Below, in pieces: positions 1-7,396 of a stretch of DNA of 34,299 nt. Position 1 is the first letter of the stretch; each line of letters starts with the position of its first letter. Made by a program: the position numbers and the translations under genes. This DNA is from Dehalococcoidia bacterium (GTDB lineage: Bacteria > Chloroflexota > Dehalococcoidia > SZUA-161): assembly GCA_014874385.1 (NCBI GenBank), contig JACWAE010000097.1, forward strand, positions 1 through 34,299, written 5' to 3'. The notes beneath the pieces are model-generated. The model was not told the origin of the DNA. It saw nothing but the letters and a program-made list of their open reading frames with translations, and made no database searches.

Positions 1-342
1 ATCTGTCTGCTATTTTGGGAACCAGGGAAACTGAGGCATGGGGCCGCCCGCCACTGGATAGCAATTGGAAGATAATTAACCGGAGCCATTGACAAAAAAT
101 ATGTAGTATGATGTGCAATAGGTTCGATAAGGTCTGGACAGCTTGGGCGTCTTCACCTGAACATTCCATCGGGATGTTACTTGTGAGGTTGTGAATTGAA
201 TGCTGTGGTTAACTATGGCCCAAGCAGTATTCACCAATCAAAAGTAAAAACTGCCTGGAGGATTGGGCCGCGGTTCTATCAATTGGACAACGAGGCTCAC
301 CGCGGCAGACTCGAACTGCCTTAACCCCCATTGTAGGCTAAC
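1..342. other. Left-edge stretch with no recognised gene
   Basis: I see no gene here. Short open frames run in from the left edge (one stops near 75, another near 113) and could be the tail of a gene outside the window, but neither reads like a known protein. A TTGACA at 89-94 has a TATGAT only 12 bp downstream, too close for a normal promoter. No tRNA-like fold was seen. Confidence 0.4.
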
Positions 343-405
343 TTAGCTCCATCTCCAGACCAGGCGGTCGTCTTTCAGGTCGTATTTGAGGAGGCCGTCG
401 GCGTA
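343..405 (-). pseudogene. Fossil C-terminus of a B12-radical SAM gene
   Basis: Read on the minus strand, these bases encode about 20 residues ending in DGLLKYDLKDDRLVWRWS and a TAA stop. The intact radical SAM protein at 2472-3977 ends in DGLLKYDLKNSRLIWRWS and a stop, so the two tails are nearly identical. Homology ends at about 405, and a hairpin repeat begins within 20 bp. It is the leftover end of a second copy or a close paralogue, cut off by rearrangement next to a repeat. It cannot make a functional protein. Confidence 0.8.
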
Positions 406-423
406 CTATTTTCCCCTGCTCGC

Positions 424-444
424 TGTGGATGTTATCATCCCACA
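424..444. repeat. GGATG-TTAT-CATCC hairpin, copy 1
   Basis: TGTGGATG, loop TTAT, then CATCCCACA. The same core occurs at 14396-14419, 14430-14451 (inverted loop) and 31212-31225, and the preceding CGCT is shared with the copies at 14393 and 31205. This copy abuts the radical SAM fossil. Confidence 0.7.
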
Positions 445-540
445 AGGAGCATGGAGATATGGGGAAGGGGCGACCCATCGGGTCTCCCCTACAGGTGGCG
501 GGTTTCGTTACGCTTCAATCATACTGCTTCTCAGGAAAGT

Positions 541-603
541 TTCACCCTCATCCTTCGGCAAGCTTAGGACAGGCTCTTGCCTCTCCCGTCAAGGGAGAGG
601 AAT
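541..603. repeat. Dispersed repeat with CTTCGGCAAGCT core
   Basis: Contains CCTTCGGCAAGCTTAGGACA at 552-571, found again with one or two changes at 8525-8546 and 11268-11289. It is followed by CTCTCCCGTCAAGGGAGAG, a small hairpin resembling the one near 7450-7470. The overlapping open frames here (386-685, 429-662) only read through repeats and are not called as genes. Confidence 0.6.
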
Positions 604-755
604 ATGTTGGCTCGGCGCTCATGGTTTATTTGAGAAAGGCGCCCCAAAAAGCAGCAGGCTGACGAGGGCGTTCTTTGACTGCTGACAATGTTGTCACAGT
701 ATTCATATAACCTTACGAATAGTCATCGACAATAGGAATTATTGGCCAGAGCACG

Positions 756-766
756 TATAATATAAT
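756..766 (+). promoter_or_regulatory. Possible -10 box next to the membrane protein start
   Basis: Two overlapping perfect TATAAT hexamers (756-761, 761-766) lie directly before the ATG at 770. No convincing -35 box is seen. If the first is used, the transcript would start within a few bases of the ATG and be almost leaderless. Support is only the -10 match in an AT-rich stretch. Confidence 0.3.
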
Positions 767-769
767 AAA

Positions 770-1825
770 ATGGGGCTGATGGATTATATCCCAAATATGA
801 TGACTAGAATAGCAAGAAACTTGAAACGTATTCCACCCTGGCTGACACTATTGCTGCTTGCTCCTGTGCTGGGGGAGCTTGTCTCGGGTCATCAGTCTCC
901 TCTAGAGTTCATTAACCCTTTGAACTTCGTTATTTTGTCACTGCCCTATGGCTTTGGAGCACTGATTTGCCGTGAGCTGGTGGTTCGCTGGAAGAAGGGG
1001 TGGCTCAGCCTGCTAGTCCTGGGAATGGCTTACGGTATCTACGAAGAAGCGATTGTTGTGCACTCTATTTTTAATCCCCAATGGTCTGAACTGGGGGCAC
1101 TGGCGAATTACGGTTATTTCGGCGGGGTCAACTGGACCTGGGGTGAGCTTATGATTCACTTTCACGCGCTGATCAGTATCGGTGCCAGCGTTGGCCTCGT
1201 CCAGCTTATGTACCCCGAACGGCAGCACCAGCGCTGGCTGGGCAACAAAGGACTGATTGCCTGTTTTGTCGGCATTCTGCTGTGGGTTCCGGTTATGGCT
1301 GTGATAATGATGCTGTCCAAAGAGTGGGCTGCTCCGCCGTTGGGATGGTACCTTTTATCCTGGTTTGCTGTTTTTGTACTGGGATATGTTGCTTACCGTT
1401 TGCCTGCTCAATCGCTGCATTTTGTGGGACGGATCCCTGCCCGGCCAGTCTGGTTCTTCTTTTTGGGCCTTATAAACATGTTCGCTTTCTTTTTCACCGT
1501 TTTTCTAACAGCGGATTACAGCACGCCGCCTCTGGTAGTAACTGCGCTGATGTTGCTTGTGATTGACGGTGTGACGTTGTGGCTGGCGCTGCGCTGGTCT
1601 GGCAATGGGTACGGCTGGGACGGCCGTCACTATTTCGCGTTGTTTGCCGGTTTCCTTGCATTTTTTATATTCTTCAGTATAGATAAGGACTTCGAGAAGT
1701 GGCAGGGATCGGCGATTATTGGCTTGATAGCGATTATTGCTCTATGGTATCTGGGACGTTTCGTGGCCCGTCATGTCCGGTTACAGAAAGAGGGTAGGCA
1801 ATCTATTCGGGCAGACTCCTCTTAA
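770..1825 (+). CDS. Polytopic membrane protein, uncharacterised conserved family
   Basis: 351 residues with about nine to ten hydrophobic segments, so almost certainly an integral inner-membrane protein. I recognise the pattern LAPVLGEL(V/L)SG, then NPLNF, YGxGALxxRELVVRW, GWxSLLxLGxAYGIxEE, FxPxW..LG..YG..GVNW and an H in the next helix. It recurs in bacterial membrane proteins of unknown function. The conserved charged or polar residues (RE near 80, EE near 105, HFH near 140) lie in or beside membrane segments, so an enzymatic or transport role is possible. The glutamate pair and later histidines faintly recall CPBP-type intramembrane proteases, but I do not see their full motifs. No Shine-Dalgarno precedes ATG 770; ATG 779 is an alternative start. 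It stands alone, with repeats upstream and a convergent gene downstream. Confidence 0.8.
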   Translation: MGLMDYIPNMMTRIARNLKRIPPWLTLLLLAPVLGELVSGHQSPLEFINPLNFVILSLPYGFGALICRELVVRWKKGWLSLLVLGMAYGIYEEAIVVHSIFNPQWSELGALANYGYFGGVNWTWGELMIHFHALISIGASVGLVQLMYPERQHQRWLGNKGLIACFVGILLWVPVMAVIMMLSKEWAAPPLGWYLLSWFAVFVLGYVAYRLPAQSLHFVGRIPARPVWFFFLGLINMFAFFFTVFLTADYSTPPLVVTALMLLVIDGVTLWLALRWSGNGYGWDGRHYFALFAGFLAFFIFFSIDKDFEKWQGSAIIGLIAIIALWYLGRFVARHVRLQKEGRQSIRADSS

Positions 1826-1864
1826 CACATCAACTGCAAAGGGCATCAGCGATATTGATAGTCT

Positions 1865-2185
1865 CTAGGGTTTGTCAAATTGAAGGAGTTCCACTGGCGC
1901 TCCGTTATCTTCAATGAATGCTACCTGTACCCCTGCAGATGGCCTGTTAGGCTGAACGATTACCTTCTTGCCTTTCATCTCTTCGGCCAGATTATCTACC
2001 GTGAAAGCGACATGTGGGAATTCCATTATCAGCGAAGGCAGTGGACAATCCGGCTCGAAACGCATCCACTCGATTTTGTACGGGCTTTCTTCATAGCCGC
2101 TGACATACATCTTGAAACGCGGCATATATGTTTCTCCCGGTCTTTTCACCTTGGTGGGAATTCCGATATGATGGTACTTCAGCAC
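1865..2185 (-). CDS. VOC (glyoxalase/bleomycin resistance) family protein
   Basis: 106 residues forming one vicinal-oxygen-chelate domain: the N-terminal strand has YHHIGIPT (metal-ligand type His), the middle has PHVAFTVDNL (second His) and the end has GAPVELLQF (acidic ligand position). Members are metal-dependent lyases, isomerases or dioxygenases, or binding proteins, and the substrate cannot be told from sequence. The start is a GTG; no strong ribosome site is seen. It is the last minus-strand gene of the left cluster, separated from the radical SAM gene by 286 bp of repeats, and may be transcribed alone. Confidence 0.8.
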   Translation of the reverse strand: MLKYHHIGIPTKVKRPGETYMPRFKMYVSGYEESPYKIEWMRFEPDCPLPSLIMEFPHVAFTVDNLAEEMKGKKVIVQPNRPSAGVQVAFIEDNGAPVELLQFDKP

Positions 2186-2244
2186 GATGGCATACTAGCA
2201 TAAGGCTTCCGGTAACACAACCGGACGAATTATGAATGGCTGAG

Positions 2245-2330
2245 AGGCGGGTTGGGAAACCCGCCTTACGGAGGGGTAGGAGGGCCCGCGCCAGCCGCGG
2301 TAGGGCAGGTTTCCTAACCTGCCTTACGCT
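2245..2330. repeat. Inverted pair of REP-like hairpins
   Basis: The left hairpin 2245-2266 is AGGCGGGTT-GGGA-AACCCGCCT. The right one, 2303-2324, is GGGCAGGTT-TCCT-AACCTGCCT preceded by GTAG at 2300-2303. Read on opposite strands they are the same element, so they form a head-to-head pair like a bacterial interspersed mosaic element. They match the hairpins beside the RAYT gene at 14616 and 15145, and are probable non-autonomous substrates of that enzyme. Confidence 0.75.
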
Positions 2331-2344
2331 GGTATGGAAGGGGC

Positions 2345-2470
2345 GCGGGGAGATTGCTTCGCAACGCTCGCAATGACATATGAAAATGTAGTTGCCTGAT
2401 TTATCAGGCAGGGAGGCCCAATGACCACAAAGGGGCGCCTGGATTCCTGCTCAAGGCAGGAATGACATAT
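2345..2470. repeat. Cluster of three further hairpin repeats
   Basis: Three elements: GAGATTGCTTCG with CTCGCAATGACA (about 2350-2380); GTAG followed by TGCCTGAT-TT-ATCAGGCA (2388-2410), which shares GATTTATCAGG with 14340-14350; and GGATTCCTGC with GCAGGAATGACA (about 2441-2468). All lie between the radical SAM and VOC genes, leaving essentially no unique intergenic sequence. Confidence 0.65.
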
Positions 2471-2471
2471 T

Positions 2472-3977
2472 TTAGGACCAGCGCCAGATGAGGCGGCTGT
2501 TTTTGAGGTCGTATTTGAGGAGGCCGTCGGTATACCATCTCTTGATGCTGTCGCTGACTCGCTGGCGGGGATGCAGCGAGATCTCCATTATCTTGTCTAT
2601 CAGGTCTTCTACGGGGTCGCCCTTGGGCTCAATCGGCCCCAGGTTCTCGATGATATCGCCCGAGACTAAGTCCCAGGCCAGCGGGCTGCGCCTTCTCGGT
2701 TGTGAAGGGTCGGGAGGCGGCTGTTTGAGCCCCTGGAAGTATTTGTGCAGGACAGCGTTTATATCTTCGGGACCAGCGCCTTTAGTCCTCGTCACGGCAC
2801 GGTTAGCGTCGTATTTTGCCCAATCACTCGTCAGTATCTCGATACCGTATTTGTCAGCTTCCTCTCTTACCTCGCTGCCGGGGAAAGGCGCCAGCACGTG
2901 GAATCCGTAGAAGGTCTGAATCTCCTGGGCAAAGTCCATAGTGTCTTTCAGGGTTTCCCTGGTCTCGCCGGGCAGCCCGATGATAAAGGAGGCCAGGACT
3001 TTGACGCCAGCCTCTTTCGCTATCTGGACAGCGTACCTGACCTTCTCCAGGGTGATTTTCTTCTTGACTAAGTCCAGAATCTGCTGGTTGCCGCTCTCGA
3101 CTCCGTAAGAGACCCAGGTACATCCCGCCTCCCTCATTTTCTTGAGTATCCCCGGCGTCACGGTATCGACCCGGGCGAAGGCGCTCCAGTTGAACTTCAG
3201 GCCTCTGGCGATTATCTCGTCGCAGACGGCGTTGAGATGCTTGTGGTTGAGTGTGAGCAGGTCGTCCTCGAAGTTGACTTCCTTGAAGCCGAGGGCTAAA
3301 GACTCCTCTATCTCATCCACGACGAGCCTGGGGTTGCGGTATCTGGCTTTCCGGCCTCCCATCTTGGAGCCGACACAGAAGATGCAGTTGAATGGACAGC
3401 CCCTGCCAGCAAGGAGGCTGGCGTGGGCATCCAGGGCGAGATATTTCGAGATGGGGAAGAGGTGTCTGGCAGGAGGCGGCATTTCGTCCAGCTTTTCAAT
3501 AAGAGCACGCTCTCCGGTCAGTTTCATGTTGCCGTCTTTGTCTCTGTAGGCAATGCCGTCTATATCGGCGAGCTTCTTGCCGTTCACGATGTCCAGCATG
3601 GTGAACTCGCCTTCGCGCCTCACCACGATGTCTATCCAGGGAGCCTCTTTGAGGGTTTCCTCTGCATTGAAGGTGACGTGCGGGCCGCCGATTACTGTGA
3701 TGAGCTTCTTGTTGACTGACTTGCAGTACTTGAGGATTTCCGAAGCGACCGGGTAATTCATGGTCACGCAGGTTATGCCGATAACGTCCGGCTTATATTC
3801 TTCTATCTTGCGCTTTATCTTTTCTTTGGAATACTTGGATACCAGAAGGTCGAGGACGTCAACCTCTACCCCGTAATGTACCAGCACACCTGCAACATAG
3901 AGCAAGCCAACAGGTATGATGGGGAACTCAGAAAAAGGGTACGGCGGGTTAATCAGGAGTGTTCTCTTACTGACCAT
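2472..3977 (-). CDS. B12-binding radical SAM protein
   Basis: 501 residues. Residues 1-130 form a cobalamin-binding Rossmann domain (TLLINPPYP at the start, VIGGPH near 95-100). The radical SAM core follows, with the 4Fe-4S motif GRGCPFNCIFC: cysteines 194, 198 and 201. The protein ends in a short basic C-terminal segment. This architecture (BchE/HpnJ-like class) is known for methyl transfers, cyclisations and rearrangements on unactivated carbon; the substrate here is unknown. The start overlaps the end of the upstream methyltransferase gene by 11 bp, which overlaps fumarase beta by 4 bp, so the three are probably translated together. A fossil of the same C-terminus lies at 343-405. Confidence 0.9.
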   Translation of the reverse strand: MVSKRTLLINPPYPFSEFPIIPVGLLYVAGVLVHYGVEVDVLDLLVSKYSKEKIKRKIEEYKPDVIGITCVTMNYPVASEILKYCKSVNKKLITVIGGPHVTFNAEETLKEAPWIDIVVRREGEFTMLDIVNGKKLADIDGIAYRDKDGNMKLTGERALIEKLDEMPPPARHLFPISKYLALDAHASLLAGRGCPFNCIFCVGSKMGGRKARYRNPRLVVDEIEESLALGFKEVNFEDDLLTLNHKHLNAVCDEIIARGLKFNWSAFARVDTVTPGILKKMREAGCTWVSYGVESGNQQILDLVKKKITLEKVRYAVQIAKEAGVKVLASFIIGLPGETRETLKDTMDFAQEIQTFYGFHVLAPFPGSEVREEADKYGIEILTSDWAKYDANRAVTRTKGAGPEDINAVLHKYFQGLKQPPPDPSQPRRRSPLAWDLVSGDIIENLGPIEPKGDPVEDLIDKIMEISLHPRQRVSDSIKRWYTDGLLKYDLKNSRLIWRWS

Positions 3978-4776
3978 GTGAACCTATTCTCTTGGGGCGG
4001 CAGGTGATTAAAATGACATCGCTCAGACCGGGGCAGCGCTGTGCTATCCGGTCCAGGTTTCTTAACATAAAATAGGCCGCTTTTTGGGGCATGGCTGAGG
4101 TTATACTGTCCCAGTTGGGTGCTCCCCACATGAAGGAGATGCCCATGCTTTGTTCAATCTCCAGGTAAGGGCTGACTATCTTCTTTAACACCGGATAGGT
4201 GAACCTTACGGTGTGGTCCGGAGGCGTTTCCCAGGCCTGGCGCTCCTTGGGCTTTTTTCTGGTGATGAACATTCCTATATAGTGGCCGCTTTTACCCAGA
4301 CGGTGCCCCAGGCTCTCGAAGTTGGCAATGGAGATAACCACTCTGCCGTCCGGTTTGGTGATGCGCGCCATTTCCTCAATGGCCTTGGAGGGATTGGGGA
4401 AATGGTCCAGAGCGCCTTTACATACAACCCAGTCGAAGGAGCCGGTCTTGAAGGGGAGGCTCTCGCCTATTGCCTGCACCAGGGCTATATCCTTGCCGCT
4501 GTCAGCCACACACTTCTTGCTGTGGTTAAGCATTATCCTCGAGGGCTCAAGTCCGACCAGCCTGCCGCCCTTCTTGGCTATCTTTATAGCATCCACAGCC
4601 CGTCCGCAGCCCACGTCCAATACCCTGTCACCGTTCCTGGAGGCCACCTTATCTATGGTAGCCTCGATCATCCGGTCAAAGAGGAATATCAAATCGGGGG
4701 TGACGTGCTCGGGCACCACATGGCTGTCATCCCATTCCAAGTCTACTTTCCCTGCCACCTCTCCAGACGAGCTCAT
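3967..4776 (-). CDS. Class I SAM-dependent methyltransferase
   Basis: 269 residues. Motif I VLDVGCGRA (residues about 52-60) and the later acidic GLEPS mark the SAM-binding Rossmann fold. The segment KGALDHFPNPSKAIEEMARI followed by KPDGRVVISI is typical of the Methyltransf_11/UbiE-like group. No substrate can be assigned. The ATG overlaps the fumarase beta stop by 4 bp and the end overlaps the radical SAM gene by 11 bp. The pairing with a B12-radical SAM protein suggests joint modification of one small molecule or lipid; that is inference. Confidence 0.85.
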   Translation of the reverse strand: MSSSGEVAGKVDLEWDDSHVVPEHVTPDLIFLFDRMIEATIDKVASRNGDRVLDVGCGRAVDAIKIAKKGGRLVGLEPSRIMLNHSKKCVADSGKDIALVQAIGESLPFKTGSFDWVVCKGALDHFPNPSKAIEEMARITKPDGRVVISIANFESLGHRLGKSGHYIGMFITRKKPKERQAWETPPDHTVRFTYPVLKKIVSPYLEIEQSMGISFMWGAPNWDSITSAMPQKAAYFMLRNLDRIAQRCPGLSDVILITCRPKRIGSHGQ

Positions 4777-5342
4777 TTCCCGGCTGCCCCTGCTTGAATC
4801 CTGTATTTTGCTTTGCCTTCCTGGTATAAATCACCGCCCTTGGAGTCGTTTATGACCACGGCGGGAAAGTCCTTTACCTCCAACCGCAGAAGGGCCTCGG
4901 GGCCAAGCTCTTCGTACGCTATAATCTCGGACTTGGTGATTGATTTGGCTATAAGCGCGGCTGCACCGCCTGTAGCGGCCAGATAGACTGCTTTGTGCTC
5001 TTTTATGGCCTCCTTCACTTTGTCGGTGCGCAGTCCCTTGCCAATCATCGACTTGAGCCCGGCGGCAAGCAGGCGCGGCGTGTAGGCATCCATGCGGCCG
5101 CTAGTGGTGGGCCCCGCTGAGCCGATGACATGTCCCGGCTTTGTGGGAGAGGGCCCCATATAGTAAATGGTCTGGCCCTTGATGTCGAAGGGCAGTTTAT
5201 CCCCCTTGTCCAGCGTTTCCACCAGGCGCTTATGTGCTGCATCGCGGCCTACATATATGACGCCGCTGATGAGGACCTGGTCTCCGGCCTTGAGGCTTTC
5301 TACGACATCAGGGCTTATAGGAGAAGTGATTTTCTTTTGCAT
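4773..5342 (-). CDS. fumB: Class I fumarate hydratase, beta (C-terminal) subunit
   Basis: 189 residues, the usual size of the separate beta subunit of two-part class I fumarases (the swivel domain). Recognised by VGRDAAHKRL near residue 32, by the substrate-loop segment MGPSPTKPGHVIGSAGPTTS and by TGGAAALIAKSI. It pairs with the iron-sulfur alpha subunit to hydrate fumarate to malate. The only alpha subunit here is 6 kb upstream at 11430-12275, on the far side of the succinate dehydrogenase genes and an insertion element. The ATG has a good site (GGAGG, 5 bases away). The element's left end lies only 42 bp above this start, so expression must come from read-through or a promoter inside the element. 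The symbol denotes the beta subunit, not E. coli FumB. Confidence 0.9.
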   Translation of the reverse strand: MQKKITSPISPDVVESLKAGDQVLISGVIYVGRDAAHKRLVETLDKGDKLPFDIKGQTIYYMGPSPTKPGHVIGSAGPTTSGRMDAYTPRLLAAGLKSMIGKGLRTDKVKEAIKEHKAVYLAATGGAAALIAKSITKSEIIAYEELGPEALLRLEVKDFPAVVINDSKGGDLYQEGKAKYRIQAGAAGK

Positions 5343-5375
5343 CGTATCCTCCGTCTGTAATCCCCCTACACCCCC

Positions 5376-5384
5376 TTTAGAAAA
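5376..5384. repeat. Left target-site duplication of the IS1595 element
   Basis: TTTAGAAAA directly before the left inverted repeat, repeated exactly at 7397-7405 directly after the right one. IS1595 elements usually duplicate 8 bp, so one of the nine bases is probably chance identity. Confidence 0.8.
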
Positions 5385-5409
5385 GGTAACTGTACCTTTA
5401 CTGTATAAG
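5385..5409. repeat. Left terminal inverted repeat of the IS1595 element
   Basis: 25 bp; differs from the right end (7372-7396, reverse complement) at positions 8, 10 and 15 only. Confidence 0.85.
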
Positions 5410-5414
5410 GGGGG

Positions 5415-6254
5415 TTAATGGGGAAACTCAGGCACGAACTGATTAATGATTTGCTCAATGTGCGTCACAATCCTGTCGAGGACATAACACACTCCTCTTC
5501 GGGAAACTACCTCGCAACTATTGCTGAACGCTATAAGGGGAATAATATTCGTATCCATATGCATGTATTCAATCGCACAAGGGAAGCCCTCTCCGATTTT
5601 TGCGCCGTGTTTCAATACTACGGGTCTGGGGGAATGGCTACGTCTGATTATCATAGAGGGGTGTTGATAAATCCAAGTTTGAGCACTCACGACTTGTATA
5701 AACCTATGCTTGTCCGAATTATTGATTGCTTCGAGCCAGTAAAGGGGATGATTGCGAGCAACCCGCTCGGAGACCTCTATGGGTTCAAGAAGACTGCTAC
5801 TTCTTCTGTAGTATGGCTGCAACCACTTAATCGCTGTCTTATGTTTTTGGCCCAACAGAGCAATCATTTTCATTCCGTCTCTGTCGAAGCACCCACTATC
5901 TTGGGCAGTGCATCTCTCTTTCAAGAATATAGGAAATTGGAGTTTCCTAACTTTTTTACTCCGTGCAACTGCTGCTCTTCCCAAATTCAGCACGGCAAGT
6001 TGATAAATGAGTTGGTTCAGGGCAGACCGAAGATTATGGGCGATTTCTCCAATAATGATGCCCCATTTATCAGAAGACAGAGACGGGCCATTCTGATGCA
6101 CACGCAACGCATTTTTCCCAGTCTGAGAATTGAATTCCGCCCAGACGATATTATAAGCGGTATTTTGCCTGAAGGCATCTTGCATCAAGGAGAGACACTG
6201 AATTTCAGCTTTTGCTCGCTGGAGCTTGAGGCGTGGGCCATGCAGAGGGTGCAT
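5415..6254 (-). CDS. Uncharacterised conserved protein carried inside the IS element
   Basis: 279 residues, soluble, no signal peptide. I recognise a family of unknown function by three blocks: an N-terminal LHGPRLKLQRAKAEIQ, a central IIIGEIAHNLRSALNQLIYQ (about 67-86), and a later HPLYWLEAINNSDKHR (about 170-185). The conserved His, Asn, Arg and the NxDKHR block suggest an enzyme active site or nucleic-acid contact, but no function is known to me. These blocks show that the minus strand is coding; the longer plus-strand frame 5418-6488 across the same DNA has none and is a shadow. It ends 5 bp inside the left inverted repeat and reads outward towards fumarase beta, so its promoter could drive that gene. 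Confidence 0.75.
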   Translation of the reverse strand: MHPLHGPRLKLQRAKAEIQCLSLMQDAFRQNTAYNIVWAEFNSQTGKNALRVHQNGPSLSSDKWGIIIGEIAHNLRSALNQLIYQLAVLNLGRAAVARSKKVRKLQFPIFLKERCTAQDSGCFDRDGMKMIALLGQKHKTAIKWLQPYYRRSSSLLEPIEVSERVARNHPLYWLEAINNSDKHRFIQVVSAQTWIYQHPSMIIRRSHSPRPVVLKHGAKIGEGFPCAIEYMHMDTNIIPLIAFSNSCEVVSRRGVCYVLDRIVTHIEQIINQFVPEFPH

Positions 6255-6282
6255 ATGTTATACTATCCTCAAGGAGATGATT

Positions 6283-6408
6283 ATGGCAGAAAAGAAACAA
6301 AAGACGCTCAAAGGGGACAAGATTCCTGTCCCCACAAGGGGCGAATTCGAGCGCAATCTAAGAAAAGCTGCAAAACCCAAATCAACTCCCAACAGCCCGA
6401 AGAAGTAA
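6283..6408 (+). CDS. Small basic protein (41 aa) inside the IS element
   Basis: The 41-residue product begins MAEKKQKTLKG and contains KIPVPTRGEFERNLRKAAKP, then a lysine/proline tail. It has a good ribosome site, AAGGAG, 6 bases before the ATG. Similar short proteins with a K-I-P-V-P-x-R-x-x-F core seem to recur in related genomes, from memory. The function is unknown; the charge suggests nucleic-acid or protein binding. Its last 27 bp overlap the 3' end of the convergent transposase gene, and its start lies 28 bp from the divergent 279-residue gene. The crowding lowers confidence, while the ribosome site supports it. Confidence 0.5.
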   Translation: MAEKKQKTLKGDKIPVPTRGEFERNLRKAAKPKSTPNSPKK

Positions 6409-7335
6409 AGTCTCGAACATCACCTTCTCGTCGTTGCGGTGATTGTATCTCCAAACATACTCGTTCAGGTAAGACTGAAGATGCTTAGCCGAAACTGCGT
6501 GGTGAACTCCGCCTATACCTCTCTTTACGAGAGACCAGAAACCTTCGATTGTATTGGTGTGAACATCCCCGCTCACATAGATTTTTTCCATGTGATTGAT
6601 TCTCTCATGCCTGTATCCGTTCCTAGTGAGCGGTTCATAAGCTCCCATTTCGTCCGTGTAAATGGTGGATGCTGGCATTACGTGTTTCCGAACTTGGGGC
6701 AAGAGTGTAACCCTGTCAACGTTAGGGACGGTCACCGCTACCACCTTGCCTTTCCGTTCGACTGCGCCAAAAACAGCAGCCTTTCCAGCAGTTCCACGCC
6801 CACCAAGACGGGCACGCTTGGCATAGTGCATATTATGAGCTTTACCACCTATGTATGTCTCGTCAAGTTCTACACCAGCAGTTTCACCAAGTTGCTCGTC
6901 AGTTTGTTCCATCAAGGTTTGACGGATTTCCTTAGATATGCGCCAAGCTGTCTTGTAGGTGACTCCCAATTCACGCTCAAGTTGTTTAGCGGAGATACCG
7001 CATCGGGTGCTGGTCATAAGATACATAGCGTAAAACCAAAGGTGAAGGGAAGTAGACGATTTATGGAAGATAGTTCCCGCAGTAGGATGGACATGATTAC
7101 CACAAGCCATGCATGTCCAGGATTGCCTTTGCTGAGACGTTTCGTATCGCTTAAAGGCACATTCTTGACCGCACTTCGGGCAATGAGCATGAATTCCGTC
7201 TGGCGAAAAGCGATTGTGCCAAAGCCATTCAAGGCAAGCCTCGTCATTCGGGAATTCTTTCATAAATTGTACGAGAGTGTAATCCGATTCAGAGTTCTTA
7301 GCTTTTGCTGGATTCCTTCTATTTGCTGGAGCCAT
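6382..7335 (-). CDS. IS1595-family transposase
   Basis: 317 residues from the ATG at 7335; a GTG at 7344 would add three residues. The N-terminal zinc ribbon has HCPKCGQEC and TCMACGNHVHP. It is followed by the helix-turn-helix-like ISAKQLERELGVTYKTAWRI and the ISXO2/IS1595 catalytic domain: VELDETYIGG (first Asp), IYTDEMGAYE (second Asp) and HTNTIEGFWSLVKRG (third catalytic position). The reading frame is intact, so the element may still be active. It performs cut or copy transposition at the terminal repeats 5385-5409 and 7372-7396. Confidence 0.93.
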   Translation of the reverse strand: MAPANRRNPAKAKNSESDYTLVQFMKEFPNDEACLEWLWHNRFSPDGIHAHCPKCGQECAFKRYETSQQRQSWTCMACGNHVHPTAGTIFHKSSTSLHLWFYAMYLMTSTRCGISAKQLERELGVTYKTAWRISKEIRQTLMEQTDEQLGETAGVELDETYIGGKAHNMHYAKRARLGGRGTAGKAAVFGAVERKGKVVAVTVPNVDRVTLLPQVRKHVMPASTIYTDEMGAYEPLTRNGYRHERINHMEKIYVSGDVHTNTIEGFWSLVKRGIGGVHHAVSAKHLQSYLNEYVWRYNHRNDEKVMFETLLLRAVGS

Positions 7336-7371
7336 GTTAATCACCCCCTAGACATATACTACCACAAATTA

Positions 7372-7396
7372 CTTATACAGTCAAGGGATAGTTACC
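7372..7396. repeat. Right terminal inverted repeat of the IS1595 element
   Basis: Partner of 5385-5409; followed immediately by the second TTTAGAAAA copy (7397-7405). Confidence 0.85.

Larger units (their letters stand above)
5385..7396 (-). mobile_element. IS1595-family element with passenger genes (2,012 bp)
   Basis: Left terminal repeat 5385-5409 begins GGTAACTGTACC and ends CTGTATAAG. The right one, 7372-7396, read in reverse begins GGTAACTATCCC and ends CTGTATAAG: 22 of 25 positions agree. TTTAGAAAA flanks both ends. Removing the element and one duplication restores CCCCCTTTAGAAAAGGGGG, and an uninterrupted copy of this same repeat exists at 31351-31383. The element holds an IS1595 transposase gene plus two non-transposase genes (5415-6254 and 6283-6408). 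Passenger genes are known in some IS1595 groups. It lies between sdhB and fumarase beta, splitting a TCA operon. Confidence 0.88.

Noticed and set aside
89-112. TTGACA followed by TATGAT
   Set aside because: Spacing is 12 bp, too short for a sigma70 promoter, and no gene follows closely.
386-685. 99-residue plus-strand frame near the left edge
   Set aside because: Reads through a radical SAM fossil, a hairpin and a dispersed repeat; no protein-like content.
1880-2203. 107-residue plus-strand frame
   Set aside because: Exact shadow of the VOC gene on the other strand.
2245-2470. CRISPR-like repeat cluster
   Set aside because: Repeats are palindromic, of different families and unevenly spaced, with no spacer array or cas genes.
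5418-6488. 356-residue plus-strand open frame
   Set aside because: Antisense to the 279-residue minus-strand gene, which has recognisable family blocks; the plus frame has none, no ribosome site of its own, and begins inside the IS terminal repeat.
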